Of a stretch of DNA of 64,000 bases, positions 24,301 to 31,596 are shown one piece after another. Position numbers and translations under genes: made by a program. Under the pieces are notes generated by a model. The model did not search any database, had not been told where the DNA came from, and saw only the letters and a list, made by a program, of their open reading frames with translations. Position 1 is the first letter of the stretch. Each line of letters begins with the position of its first letter. Source of the stretch: Parietaria judaica (lineage: Eukaryota; Streptophyta; Magnoliopsida; Rosales; Urticaceae); the NCBI GenBank assembly GCA_954871525.1, contig OX940864.1, forward strand, positions 24,422,001 to 24,486,000, given 5' to 3'.

Positions 24301-27300
24301 CAAAGAAAGGGCCCGAGGCCAAAGCAACAAAGAAAATATAACAGCACAATTCGCAAAAGAAAAACCAAAATATACAAAGACAATTCCCCTAGGGAAGGCC
24401 ATCATGTACCGTCGGCTCTTGGATCGAGAGGGTCTTGTCGTTGGTCCCGTACTCGTCGACGGAGTCCGAAGCCGAGGCAGTCGTCCCCGCTGCGAAGGCG
24501 GCCAGCCTCTCGGACTCGATGGAGGGAGGATCGCAAGGCGAGAGAGGCGGCGAATCCAGAGGAAGAGCAGACCTCACCTCTAGCTCCTTCACCCTCGTGG
24601 AATGCTCCGCGATGATCCCGCGCCACTTCGGCAAGAGGGGCAGGAGCTTCCCCACCGTCGCGACGGGAGGAAGCTTCTCGACCATGTCGAGGTTGGCCTT
24701 GTAGCCGGCGACCATGCGGTGATGGTCGACGGACTCATCGAGAGCCGCGAATCTCTCATCGCGACGCTGGATTTTGGCCTTGGCTTTCTCGAAGAGACGC
24801 AGCCGTGCGCTACGTTCCTCGACGACTTCCGCCTGCGCGCCCTCCAGCTCATCGGCGAGCCTCTTCAGAGCGTTGGTTACCCGAGAAACCAAGCGACTCT
24901 CTTCCTCGGGAGGAGCGCCGATGGCCTCGCTCAGACGAGCCAGCCTCCTCGTCTTCTTCTCGAGGGCCACGGTGAGGTCGTGAGTCGCGCTCCGATGGCG
25001 CTCCGCCTCGTCGACGAGGGCGCGTTGCTGCTTTTCAACTTGCAGCTCGGCCTGCTGGCGAAGGGAAGCCTCCTTCTCCAGGGCGGCTTTGACCTCCTCA
25101 AGGGCCAGACGGTGCCGATTGGCCTCATCCCGGTACCTTCGCTCCCCAGCAATGGAAATCTGAAGATGACACTCGAGCTCACCGACCCGGGCGCCCATCT
25201 CGAGCAGTTCCGACGCATGTTCGTGGGAAGTGTCGCGCTCGTCGAGGATCATGTCATTAAGAAGCGCGATGCCTTGGAGCGTAAGAGCTGCTGCCTTGCG
25301 GTAGCGAGAGGAGGTCGCCAGTGAGCTGCCGGCGGGACGAAACTGTTGGGAGGACATCGACAGGCCGTGGATCGCGTCGGCCGAATACTTCTCCCATTCT
25401 TCCTTGGAAGAAGCCTGAGAGGGCGGATCGGGGAAGCTCGGATAGCGGATGACGGTCGAACCCTTCACCATGCCTTGTGGGAACATGGGCAGAAGTTCGT
25501 CCGGCGAGGGGGCGCCCGCTTTGGAGGATTCTCCGGGAGCTTTCTTCCAGGGGTGGGGAGGTTTGGCGAGGAGCAAGCACTCACCGCTCGTCGTCTCGTG
25601 CGCCGCCGATGCCTCCTTTTCGGGCGAGACCTCGATCGAAGACGACTCGCAGGAGGCATTCGTCCTGAACAGGGAAGTGCCGGAGGCGGGAACGCCGACG
25701 GCTTCCCGAGGAGCCTCGCCCTGGGGCCCAGCTGCGGGCTGCGAGGCGCCCGGCGGGGCATCTTCTGCCTGGTCAGGCTGAGCAACCGCCGGGAGAGCGG
25801 CTGTGGGGGTACCCTCAGCCGCTGCGACGGTCGCCTCGCGGGGAGAGGCCGGCGGGGCGGGGATCTTCTCGTCCCCTAAGGCAGGGGCATCTCCGGCGTC
25901 CTCGCCGCTCACGACCCCTGGGGTCGGATCCAGGAGGGCCTGCTCGGTGACCTCTACGGTAGAAGGAGCAGGGTCGGCGAGAGGCTCCGTCGACTGAAAG
26001 TCGACGGCGGGCAGGACGACATCAGAGAAGTCCAGGCTGCCGAAGTCATCGTCGAAATTCACCTCCCGACGGGTGCGCCGGGAGTACCCGGTCGCGGGGC
26101 TGACGGAGGGCGTGACGATGATCGGCTCGGAGGCGGTCCCCGCGCCAGGCGTGACTCCTGTCGCCGCTTCGGACCCCTTTGGCGAGAGGTCCTCGCGCGC
26201 AGCTTCAGAGCCAGGAGCGGGGACAACCGTCTCATCGGCGCGGGCTCCGAGCGGAGTTTGACGAGGGGAGAGGTCGACCTGGGAGTCCTCGCGGCGAGGG
26301 GACTCTCGGGGGGCAGGAGCCTCCGACGGACAGCGACCCGCGACAGGTGGCGTCACGTCGACAGCTCGAAGGGGCGCATCGGCGTCGGCCGCGGGCTCGG
26401 AGCGATGCTCGGAGGAAGCGTCACGGAGCGGAGGATCGTCGTGCGAGATCACGCGGTCCCTTCCCTCTCGGGGGACTAACCCCAGGTAGCCATCTTTGGA
26501 CCGGTCTCGCGAGGGCGGCACCGGCGTCGGGGAGGGCTTACTCTTCTGGCGAGAGGACTCCTCGCCGGTCACGTCGAAGCGGGATTTCCTTTTGCGGCTC
26601 TTCGCAGGAGCCTTGGGCATCTTCTTCCGCGGAGGAGCCGACGAGCCTTTCTCGCCTTCCTCGGCCCGAAATCCAGGCGGGAAAAGCGAGCGAGGAGGCG
26701 GCCCCATAATGTGGCAGAGGCGGTAAATACCCGAGTTCACGATCCGGGCGGCGTTGAAGTCGAGGAACCAATCGCGGCGATCGTTGGCAAGAAGCGCGTT
26801 GCGCACGCTTGTGAAACGGGCCACGACGCCCTCGTCGGTCGACGGCGAGAACTTGATGATATCCTGATCGCCGACCCAGGCGCGGGGCAGCTCCTCGTGG
26901 TTGGGGCCGAACGTCGACGCACTCACGCGCGTGAAGTAATATCGATTCTCCCTCATCGCCTCCTTGTTCGGGGGGTTCAGGAGGATGTGGGGGTTGTGGC
27001 GGTGCGACAGCGAGAGGCGCCCAATGTTTTTTGGGTTCCTCGAGAAGTAGTATAGGGTCATGAGGTCCTCCAGAGTGACCTCGACCCCTTGTTCCAATCC
27101 CAGCACGAGAGTGCACAGGAGGAGACGGATGGAGTTGGGACTTACTTGGGTTATCGGCACGTTGAAGGCCGCCAGGAAGGCCACAATGAGGTTGGGCACC
27201 GGAAGGTGAAGGCCCACGTCGGTGAAGAAGTGCTCATAGATGGCAATACAGTCGTCTTGAGGCTCGTCGGCGCGCTCGCCTGGATACGGGAGCCGGAGCA

Positions 27301-29878
27301 GGTACTTCTCGCTGTCGATATAATTCTTGATAAAATGGTCCCGGTGCGCCTCCGTCAGGATAGACAGAGGGGACTTGGTCTGGAAGATTTTCCCGGCCAT
27401 TGCCATGATCGGAAGAAGGTTGAGAGAGTGAGAGACAGATGGGGAAGGAGCAGGAGCTTCGAGAGCAAAAAAAAGAGCAAGTGAGAAGGGTGAGAGCGAA
27501 TGAAAGAAGAAAGAGAGAAATAGAGAGGCATTTCGAATATAAGGAGGGAGGAGAGAGAAGCCGAAGGGGCGCGATTCGATCGAACGGCCCAGGATGGAGG
27601 CGTGCGTAGGCTGTCGACGGTCGAGATGAAGGAGCCGTTGGGAATCCCATAAAGTAGGTACTCGAGTGCCTGGGGAACCCCGCATTAAATGCGGGGGGGA
27701 TTCGAGGCGTCGCCTGCATGCGCAGTGATGGGACGCCGATGCATCGATTCGGGGAGCTGATCTCTCACCGCGAAGGCACCGTCGTCGAGAGGAGATCCTC
27801 GGAGGTTCGGTCCCGTCGCCCGATGATAGCCGTCGCGCAACAGGCTTCCAAGCATTCTCTCATCGCGAGGAGTACGTCGGTGATCGACGACCCTCAATGG
27901 GGTGATCTCGTCGCCCGACGAGGGTCGTCGCGCGGAATTTCCTTCTCTTACATTTTCCCAAGTGCGAAGGCACCGTCGTCGAGAGGAGATCCTCGGAGGT
28001 TCGGTCCCGTCGCCCGATGATAGCCATCGCGCAACAGGCTTCCAAGCATTCTCTCATCGCGAGGAGTACGTCGGTGATCGACGACCCTCAATGGGGTGAT
28101 CTCGTCGCCCGACGAGGGTCGTCGCGCGGAATTTCCTCCTCTTACATTTTCCCAAGTGCGAAGGCACCGTCGTCGAGAGGAGATCCTCGGAGGTTCGGTC
28201 CCGTCGCCCGATGATAGCCGTCGCGCAACAGGCTTCCAAGCATTCTCTCATCGCGAGGAGTACGTCGGTGATCGACGACCCTCAATGGGGTGATCTCGTC
28301 GCCCGACGAGGGTCGTAGCGCGGAATTTCCTTCTCTTACATTTTCCCAAGTGCGAAGGCACCGTCGTCGAGAGGAGATCCTCGGAGGTTCGGTCCCGTCG
28401 CCCGATGATAGCCGTCGCGCAACAGGCTTCCAAGCATTCTCTCATCGCGAGGAGTACGTCGGTGATCGACGACCCTCAATGGGGTGATCTCGTCGCCCGA
28501 CGAGGGTCGTCGCGCGGAATTTCCTCCTCTTACATTTTCCCAAGTGCGAAGGCACCGTCGTCGAGAGGAGATCCTCGGAGGTTCGGTCCCGTCGCCCGAT
28601 GATAGCCGTCGCGCAACAGGCTCCCAAGCATTCTCTCATCGCGAGGAGTTCGTCGGTGATCGACGACCCTCAATGGGGTGATCTCGTCGCCCGACGAGGA
28701 TCGTCGCGCGGAATTTCCTCCTCTTACATTTTCCCAAGTGCCCACACTTGGCAAAATGGGGGACTAACTGTTAAGGTCGGATTTGGTTAAATCCATTCCT
28801 AACTTTACACTTGTCGTTTTCCTATGAAACGACGAGGGTCGGGTTGGGCGCGATGGCGATGGGCTTTCGGCCCACTGATGGAGGTTAGTGGCCAGGGGAG
28901 GAGCCTGGGCTCCTCGAAGATGGTCATATCGCAATGGGCTCGCGGCCCATCAGGGAGAGCGATGAACGAGGATGGGCCTCAAGCCCATTGAGGTCTAGGG
29001 CTTCGACCTAGGATACGACAAGAAGGTACGGTCCGAGGGGACCACTGCAGGGTAGCGCGCGCGGGATGTGTCAGAGGGGACAACGTTAGTGGAAACAAGC
29101 CCCTTTGGCAGGCGTCGAGAATGTCAGAGAAGAGGACCACAGGATATTCCATGGGGGGACCATCTGAAGATCATCCAAGGGATTCGAGCCGAGAAGGTCC
29201 CAGCGGGGCTATAAATAGAGGAAGAGCTCCCAGTTGTGAGGGGCTGGCAATTATCAAGAGAAGAGAGAAAGATAGAGTCATCGCATAGTGTTGATAATCC
29301 CTCCGTGTCACCAGCTTGGTAGCGTCAGTCTTAGTTAATCGCATTCTTCTTTGTTCCAAGCTATAAACGGAAGAGACCGATCCCCTTTGTAATCATAAAT
29401 CAATCAAAGATACCCCATCATTCGTATTCATTCGTGTGTTTGAGTAGTGTCTTTTTGTGACTGTAAGGCGGTGCGAATCGCCCTCTACAGTTATCAAATC
29501 CAATCTCTCTGTTCTAGAGTTACCAAATCCAAACCCAGTTGACTCATGAAAAGCAAGAACTTCCCCAATCCTAGAAAGAAAGAAAAAGAAGCAAAGGAAT
29601 AGACTTTATGATCCATGAACGATCTGAGTGCAAACCATGAAGGCGAAGCCGGTGACGGTGGCCCAGGAGTTGGCGAGAGTGGCTCCGGCGAGCTCTCGGG
29701 TGCCCAAATGGCCGGCGAACATGACGGAGACCAACGGGATGGAATAGTAAAACAAGTTGGTGACGATCATGGGCACTGAAAACGAGACTTGCTCTTTGGC
29801 CTCCTTGATGTCCAGCAACCACGCCCATCTCGACTCTGCTCGCTCTCTCTCTAGCAATGGAGCCTCTCTCTCCTTCAT
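12301..29878 (-). CDS. MATE efflux transporter, 7 exons, 471 aa, with a retrotransposon in intron 1
   Basis: Exons: 29878-29636, 15258-14714, 13338-13252, 13165-13109, 13020-12788, 12649-12531, 12432-12301. All have GT..AG borders, phases agree, and the total is 1416 bases with one stop at the end, the usual MATE length. Exon 1 carries [10 protein letters not shown]; exon 2 carries [16 protein letters not shown] and the first MATE half; exon 5 carries [11 protein letters not shown], the conserved start of the second half. Predicted role: multipass plasma-membrane or tonoplast antiporter; substrate unknown. Intron 1 is 14.4 kb because element B lies in it. A Mutator-like nest begins 151 bp upstream of the ATG. 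The sense strand of the gene is opposite to gag-pol of element B. I cannot prove that exon 1 and exons 2-7 were originally one gene, but the splice phase fits. Confidence 0.82.
13339..14713 (-). other. Intron 2 of the MATE gene, with a possible old LTR
   Basis: Between about 13560 and 14275 the intron holds a plus-strand TATA-like CCTATATAAAGGC (near 14002), a CT-rich stretch and CACTGATCCATCA, in an order like that of a Copia-type LTR. I find no target duplication or partner, so this is tentative. Confidence 0.3.
15300..15660. repeat. Diverged tandem duplication in MATE intron 1
   Basis: Two units, beginning with GAAATGAAT at about 15309 and 15504, share GAACATGT, AACTTAGAT, ATGTCTTT and CACC..CCAAAACA-like words in the same order at a spacing near 195 bp. 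They look like an old direct duplication beside exon 2. Confidence 0.5.
15727..15751 (+). pseudogene. MATE exon-2-like scrap abutting the 5' LTR of element B
   Basis: The 21 bases TCACCACACTCTTGTTTTCAA match exactly the complement of 9475-9495 in exon 2 of the upstream MATE gene. It lies on the opposite strand to the surrounding MATE gene and stops one base before the LTR. A chance 21-base match within 64 kb is unlikely. Confidence 0.45.
15752..16472 (+). repeat. 5' LTR of element B (721 bp)
   Basis: It starts TGTTAAGG and ends CTCTACA, followed by the primer-binding site. It contains internal inverted words such as GCCCACTG and GGGCCTCAAGCCCA. Confidence 0.92.
16193..16200 (+). promoter_or_regulatory. 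TATA box in the 5' LTR of element B
   Basis: TATAAATA follows a GC-rich stretch; the genomic RNA would start about 30 bp downstream. The identical box in the 3' LTR (near 29210) could drive transcription out of the element, but away from the coding direction of the host MATE gene. Confidence 0.65.
16474..16491 (+). other. Primer-binding site of element B
   Basis: TTTGGCGCCCACCGAGGG begins two bases after the LTR. The third element at the right window edge has almost the same site (TTTGGCGCCCACCATGGG), so they are related and distinct from element A, which has GGCGCCGTCTGTGGG. Confidence 0.7.
16605..18941 (+). CDS. gag: Gag-protease of element B (778 aa)
   Basis: An upstream in-frame ATG at 16545 gives 19 codons and then TAG (16602-16604), so translation either starts at 16605 or the copy has a nonsense mutation. 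The N-terminal 50 residues are a charged helix ([18 protein letters not shown]). A Retrotrans_gag-type domain covers about residues 160-330 (capsid). An Arg/Gly-rich linker with GGRGG repeats follows, then the knuckle [14 protein letters not shown] near residue 475. The aspartic protease core LVDNGSSVD is near residue 640. The frame ends in a single TAG followed by CAATTA and pol continues in the same frame. Expected role: capsid assembly, RNA packaging and polyprotein cleavage in the cytoplasm. Confidence 0.9.
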   Translation: MTQVMQRMEAADRRAEEATRRAEEQAAESRKLAELPAQAEGRNAANRSADSPIAASGGALTGDAANNEALGASRDLLVRNLFQTPASTSQPTTTASTPLSVPALVPAGGPAATGEIMRAMAAMAAALEAKIGQVASRVHQATSAGPEIDKLVRDARVTPFTPRIRGVEVDELPKIKLAPYKGGTDPTTHVKSYRIATDHIVGEETRREAILCRLFIYHLQGPASDWFARLAPGIIDNSDQLVAMFLKHYSIHAQSEATLASLFDLKQGKDETLRQYVERFKGVMIRVPNLEDAVAVQALRHGLHCTSDFCKEITRTVPLTIEDALHRATIDMNIEESILGKKKSDDRGEAKAKSEKSRDGRDGSSSRARREDRGAQNERRAPEAPRHKVYQVNEKRSDNTARENQPRADYHDSRPQGQQGGYSRGEADGGQQGYSGGRGGFSGGRGSFSGGRGGRSGGRGGYERTPWPRDMSKFCSFHGYWGHSSEDCAAYKRFIQKGIERGDYGEATREQARPWNNENRAFPNQQAAPPQSSGGGQSAQKRSFAIEAEPSARVEAARPASRPRIDVIMGGSRFCDDTVNSIKAYQRRGREHGRGDLARETAGATIEFVEDDNCADSHDDALVLELNIGGYDIARVLVDNGSSVDMITHECLLRMKIDDLAIGGRPRKVSGFNGDVTTSLGTVQLAVYAGSVRRMTEFMVLDVESHFNVILGRPWIHAMRAVPSTYHQCIKFPGKDEGAIEELQGCREAYRICYMMHHRAASSGKRPEKALESRKDGL
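18939..18947 (+). promoter_or_regulatory. UAG-CAA-UUA leaky-stop context between protease and RT of element B
   Basis: The frame reads GGG TTA TAG CAA TTA GCC, and stays open from 18942 to the end of integrase at 22427. UAG followed by CARYYA is the best-known plant readthrough signal. The same nine bases occur at the equivalent place in element A. Confidence 0.75.
18942..22427 (+). CDS. pol: Pol of element B: RT, RNase H, second RNase H, integrase (readthrough product)
   Basis: The frame is open from directly after the TAG; the first ATG is at 19065. From that ATG: RT about residues 105-300, with [29 protein letters not shown] and the YIDD box near residue 232; a gypsy RNase H about 360-480; a second, archaeal-type RNase H from [17 protein letters not shown] (about 510-640); a Lys-rich linker; integrase with an HHCC finger (GNHSGG.., KRCEKCQRH) near 770-815 and DDE core (MDIVGP, ADNGSQF) near 838-940; and a C-terminal [14 protein letters not shown] fold near the end. 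No chromodomain is seen. No frame break is seen, so it may be competent. Confidence 0.92.
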   Translation, partial: QLAIAAPPPPTTKRRKRRKKRGKGGDPGVPGILSAEDIEDPVTEERSGGPQIEEVEQVCIDETDPTRTVGIGARLDPEMKAQLVEFLKRNKGSFAWTNDDMPGIDPAVITHRLNTDPNHRPVIQKRRKMAADRNKIINDEVDRLLAMGTIREVKYPEWLANTVVIQKKNGKWRVCVDYVDLNKACPKDSFPMPHIDRLVEATIGYELMSFMDAYSGYHQIRMHPDDEEKTAFISERGTYCYKVMPFGLKNAGATYQRLMTKMFHDQIGESLEVYIDDLVVKSLKVAMHVEHLEKCFRVLNEHKMKLNPTKCTFGISSGKFLGFMVTRRGIEASPDQVEAFQSMPSPRNRREVQKLTGRINALGRFISRQTDRTLLFYELLKKNKKFEWTRECEEAFQTLKAYLSSPPVMTKPEPGEPLYLYLAVSDHAISQVLVREEKGEQKPVSYISRKLLDAETRYPQVEKLALALFDASEKLRFHFQMHTIVVMTDRPVRSILHSPNQSGRITKWSIKLGAYDIEYRLRTSLKSQVLADFLIELPKELIDSRDETGMWRLLVDGSATSLGSGIGIRLVSPVGEVVEKACRLAFRATNNEAEYEALIVGMQSALALGVRKVNAFSDSQLVVKQVNGEYEKNDERMEAYAGVVESLSKKFDFWTLTQVSRGDNNHADALAGLGSTTQIDELRSITVETVEKPSIKREEGPPKKKRRASDGTTRKQDEEDDAQEILDIECENLSPDERGIVDDDEDKDWRTPLRRYILDGTLPDDKQEARKLRTKSARYSVLNGRLYRASFEGILLRCLGRKEAEYVMGEIHGGECGNHSGGRSLLRKAKRQGFFWETMVADCADHTKRCEKCQRHAPAINCPAEKLSVVSVPYPFMKWSMDIVGPMPTGSRQRKFMLVVTDFFTKWSEAEAYANIKDSDVESYVWKSVVTRFGLPREIIADNGSQFISKRFQDFCARWRIKLNTSTPRYPQGNGNAEAVNRTIVDSIKKRLDEKKGLWADELPGVLWAYRTTPHSATGETPFALAFGVEAVIPAEVGVPSLRREWAPSHPDDNSQGLLHQLDHIDEKRERAKVHIANDQNTIARFYNKSVRPRQFRAGELVLRKVFQNTAELNAGKLGQNWEGPYKVVEVVKPGVYRLENLAGLEVVRSWNVKHLKKFYQ
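22428..22889. other. Non-coding spacer after pol of element B
   Basis: No gene is seen. The stretch links the end of integrase to the 43-bp minisatellite. Confidence 0.5.
22890..23450. repeat. 43-bp minisatellite, about 13 copies
   Basis: The core GGGCCTCGACAAAAGATTCG recurs every 43 bases from about 22895 to 23411, with degenerate units at both ends. Because 43 is not a multiple of three and the unit has no stop in several frames, long artificial frames open on both strands; I do not call them genes. Confidence 0.93.
23829..24119 (-). CDS. Small minus-strand ORF of element B (96 aa), unknown
   Basis: It encodes an acidic, mostly helical protein ([19 protein letters not shown]) ending near a Ser/Asp-rich tail. 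It lies 270 bp downstream of the large convergent ORF, on the same strand, and could be its last exon or a separate peptide. No family is recognised. Confidence 0.35.
   Translation of the reverse strand: MIASFLAEDPEHYDLVRDLINELTLRVAMPSSTDLEDNSSAAGRLDLLPPTALTKFLTRDPRHLAAFSDFAGDILDRAMSDCVDDLADSIFKSDEG
24389..27406 (-). CDS. Large convergent ORF of element B, putative gypsy-type transposon domain plus coiled coil
   Basis: I choose the ATG at 27406 ([10 protein letters not shown]), because the open frame further upstream looks like a CT-rich leader. The product would be about 1005 aa. Residues 15-240 contain [35 protein letters not shown] and [20 protein letters not shown]; this pattern fits the Pfam family described as putative gypsy type transposon (PF04195, from memory). 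A basic stretch (KSRKRKSRF) could be a nuclear signal. Residues about 260-720 are Pro/Ala/Glu-rich and disordered. Residues about 740-960 are a coiled coil. It faces pol and is uninterrupted. A TATATT word near 27540 and a CT-rich stretch suggest its own promoter. Role unknown. Confidence 0.75.
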   Translation of the reverse strand: MAMAGKIFQTKSPLSILTEAHRDHFIKNYIDSEKYLLRLPYPGERADEPQDDCIAIYEHFFTDVGLHLPVPNLIVAFLAAFNVPITQVSPNSIRLLLCTLVLGLEQGVEVTLEDLMTLYYFSRNPKNIGRLSLSHRHNPHILLNPPNKEAMRENRYYFTRVSASTFGPNHEELPRAWVGDQDIIKFSPSTDEGVVARFTSVRNALLANDRRDWFLDFNAARIVNSGIYRLCHIMGPPPRSLFPPGFRAEEGEKGSSAPPRKKMPKAPAKSRKRKSRFDVTGEESSRQKSKPSPTPVPPSRDRSKDGYLGLVPREGRDRVISHDDPPLRDASSEHRSEPAADADAPLRAVDVTPPVAGRCPSEAPAPRESPRREDSQVDLSPRQTPLGARADETVVPAPGSEAAREDLSPKGSEAATGVTPGAGTASEPIIVTPSVSPATGYSRRTRREVNFDDDFGSLDFSDVVLPAVDFQSTEPLADPAPSTVEVTEQALLDPTPGVVSGEDAGDAPALGDEKIPAPPASPREATVAAAEGTPTAALPAVAQPDQAEDAPPGASQPAAGPQGEAPREAVGVPASGTSLFRTNASCESSSIEVSPEKEASAAHETTSGECLLLAKPPHPWKKAPGESSKAGAPSPDELLPMFPQGMVKGSTVIRYPSFPDPPSQASSKEEWEKYSADAIHGLSMSSQQFRPAGSSLATSSRYRKAAALTLQGIALLNDMILDERDTSHEHASELLEMGARVGELECHLQISIAGERRYRDEANRHRLALEEVKAALEKEASLRQQAELQVEKQQRALVDEAERHRSATHDLTVALEKKTRRLARLSEAIGAPPEEESRLVSRVTNALKRLADELEGAQAEVVEERSARLRLFEKAKAKIQRRDERFAALDESVDHHRMVAGYKANLDMVEKLPPVATVGKLLPLLPKWRGIIAEHSTRVKELEVRSALPLDSPPLSPCDPPSIESERLAAFAAGTTASASDSVDEYGTNDKTLSIQEPTVHDGLP
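27772..28741. repeat. Five tandem 194-bp repeats upstream of the 3' LTR of element B
   Basis: Units start GCGAAGGCACCGTCGTCGAG at 27772, 27966, 28160, 28354 and 28548 and fill exactly 5 x 194 bases. They are nearly identical (for example ATAGCCATC versus ATAGCCGTC), so the expansion is recent. They lie immediately upstream of the start of the convergent ORF leader and before the polypurine tract. Confidence 0.95.
28753..28763 (+). other. Polypurine tract of element B
   Basis: AAAATGGGGGA lies 5 bases before the 3' LTR and would prime plus-strand DNA synthesis. Confidence 0.6.
28769..29489 (+). repeat. 3' LTR of element B (721 bp)
   Basis: It matches the 5' LTR over its whole length except one base near the left end. 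It starts TGTTAAGG and ends CTCTACA; the MATE intron resumes at 29490. Confidence 0.92.
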
Positions 29879-30109
29879 TCCTTACTCTTTCGGTTTCGAC
29901 CTGAGCAAATAAGTAGTAGTCAGCAAATCGTACACGATCTCTATGCATATAAATACTCTCTATTGATTGTCTTTTTCTATCATGGACTGCGAGAAAGAAG
30001 TGAAACATGCCGAGTCTTTTGAAAAAAAGGGTAAATGAGCCGAATTCCTCGAGGTTTCGAAAAAATGCTCATTTCTATTTATGGTAATCCAAACAACTCA
30101 TTAATTAAA

Positions 30110-31596
30110 GGGTAAATGAACGAAATGCCCATTTGTGACTCAAGGTTTCAAAAAAATGCCCAAATCTATTTTTGGTAATTAAAACCACCAATTAATAAAA
30201 ATATGGACCAATATACCCTTCTTCTTTTTTTGAAGTGTGGATATAATAAATAACATATTTTTTTAATTATTAATTGTAGTTTTAATATGTCGATTAAAAT
30301 TAAATGAAATTATTTTGAATTAATTAAAAATATGTTACTTAAATATAGCATTGGAAATAACTAATTAATTGCTCAAAATACCTTAAAACGTAGAATAATT
30401 AGTCAAACCTATTTAATAGGAATATTTGAAATATTTTTTTAATTAAAGAATGATTATTATCGTTCTTAAAATGCGCAAAAAAAAAGTTCAAAAAATAATA
30501 TTAAAAATGAAATTGTAGTGGTTTGTTAAATAGTAAGACAACATACACTTAATCGTAGTGGTAAATATAATTACGAAATTGTAATAATAGTTTTCAAAAT
30601 TGTAATTACGAAATTGAAATTACGTAACTATAGTTACGAAACTATAATTACGTAACTATAATTACGAATACGTATATGTAGTTACCAACTTTAATCACAA
30701 AAAATTGTAATTACGAAACTACGATTACGTGACTACGATTACGAATTACAATTACGTAACTATAATTACAAATACGTATATATAGTTACGAAACTTTAAT
30801 TACGAAAAAATTATAATACGAAACTGTAATTACAAAACTATAATTTCGTAACTATAATTACAAATACACATATTTTTATGAATACGTATATATAATTACC
30901 AAATGGTTTTTGTCATTACGAAGACTCCATGTATCATCTCCGAGCACTCTGGCGAACCCATTCTCTTCTCCGACAAACACTGAAATCGTGTGCTTCCACC
31001 ATGGCGCGGAACGTTTGCGAAGCAGCCTCGCTCTCTGACATTGCCGTCTTCAGCTTCGAGAAGTGGATTGCCGGAGACGGCGCCGTGCCGGCGGCGTATG
31101 GAGGCGAACAACCAAATAAAGCAACTGCGAGCGACGGAACAGGGCGACGGAAGCACTGTAACGGCGCGAGGCAAGACTTGGCGACGTCCGATTATCTTGG
31201 CGACGAGCACGAGACTAGGCAAAGGATGGCGCGGGACTCGACGGAAAAAAATCGGAAGAGAATTTGGGAAGAAAATAGTCAAGGTCGAGTGAGAAAAGAT
31301 TGCGTGAGAGGATATTCAAAATAATAAAGGGTAATAAATGAGGTTCGACCCGTCAAACAACGAATTCAAATTTTAATTTCTAAAAAAAATAATTAAGAAA
31401 ATTATAATTACCGTAATTATAGGAAATAAATTCGAAAAAAAATCAATAAATAATAAAAACGAAAATTAAAATTAATAACAGATAATAGGGGTAATTTAGT
31501 CAAAACAGATTAATTAATGGGTACAAATCAGTTTTATGAAACTATGGGCATTTCTTTTAAACATTTGGTGTTATTTGGGCATTTTGTGGGTTTTCT
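30110..31596. mobile_element. Inner Mutator-like element nested in the outer one
   Basis: It has ends GGGTAAATGAACGAAATGCC and (complement) AGAAAACCCACAAAATGCCC, and a target duplication ATTAATTAAA at 30100-30109 and 31597-31606. Removing it restores the sequence seen in the sister copy at 33324-34369. Inside are many AATTACGAAACT words and one GC-rich captured stretch (30905-31320). Confidence 0.75.
30905..31320. pseudogene. GC-rich captured fragment in the inner Mutator-like element, unidentified
   Basis: Base composition changes abruptly from AT-rich element to GC-rich, codon-like sequence and back. Frames are open for about 128-131 codons on both strands, but I recognise no protein family in either. 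Confidence 0.45.

Larger units (their letters stand above)
15752..29489 (+). mobile_element. Element B: young, nearly complete Tat-lineage Ty3/gypsy retrotransposon (13.7 kb)
   Basis: Plus-strand order: LTR, primer-binding site, gag-protease, UAG, RT-RNase H-RNase H-integrase, 43-bp minisatellite, a large convergent ORF on the minus strand, five 194-bp repeats, polypurine tract, LTR. The two 721-bp LTRs differ at one base by my reading (A at 15761, C at 28778). It sits in intron 1 of a MATE gene. The flanks TCAAC and GTTAT do not form a target-site duplication. One early stop in gag (16602-16604) is the only obvious coding defect. Confidence 0.92.

Noticed and set aside
27407..27685. N-terminal extension of the convergent ORF of element B
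   Set aside because: The sequence is CT-rich leader-like DNA with poor protein character; MAMAGK at 27406 is the better start.
22890..28741. CRISPR-like regular repeats
   Set aside because: The units are directly adjacent with no unique spacers, and the context is a plant retrotransposon.
27718..28790. Series of identical 65-codon frames on both strands
   Set aside because: They are copies of one frame in each 194-bp repeat and their mirror images, not genes.
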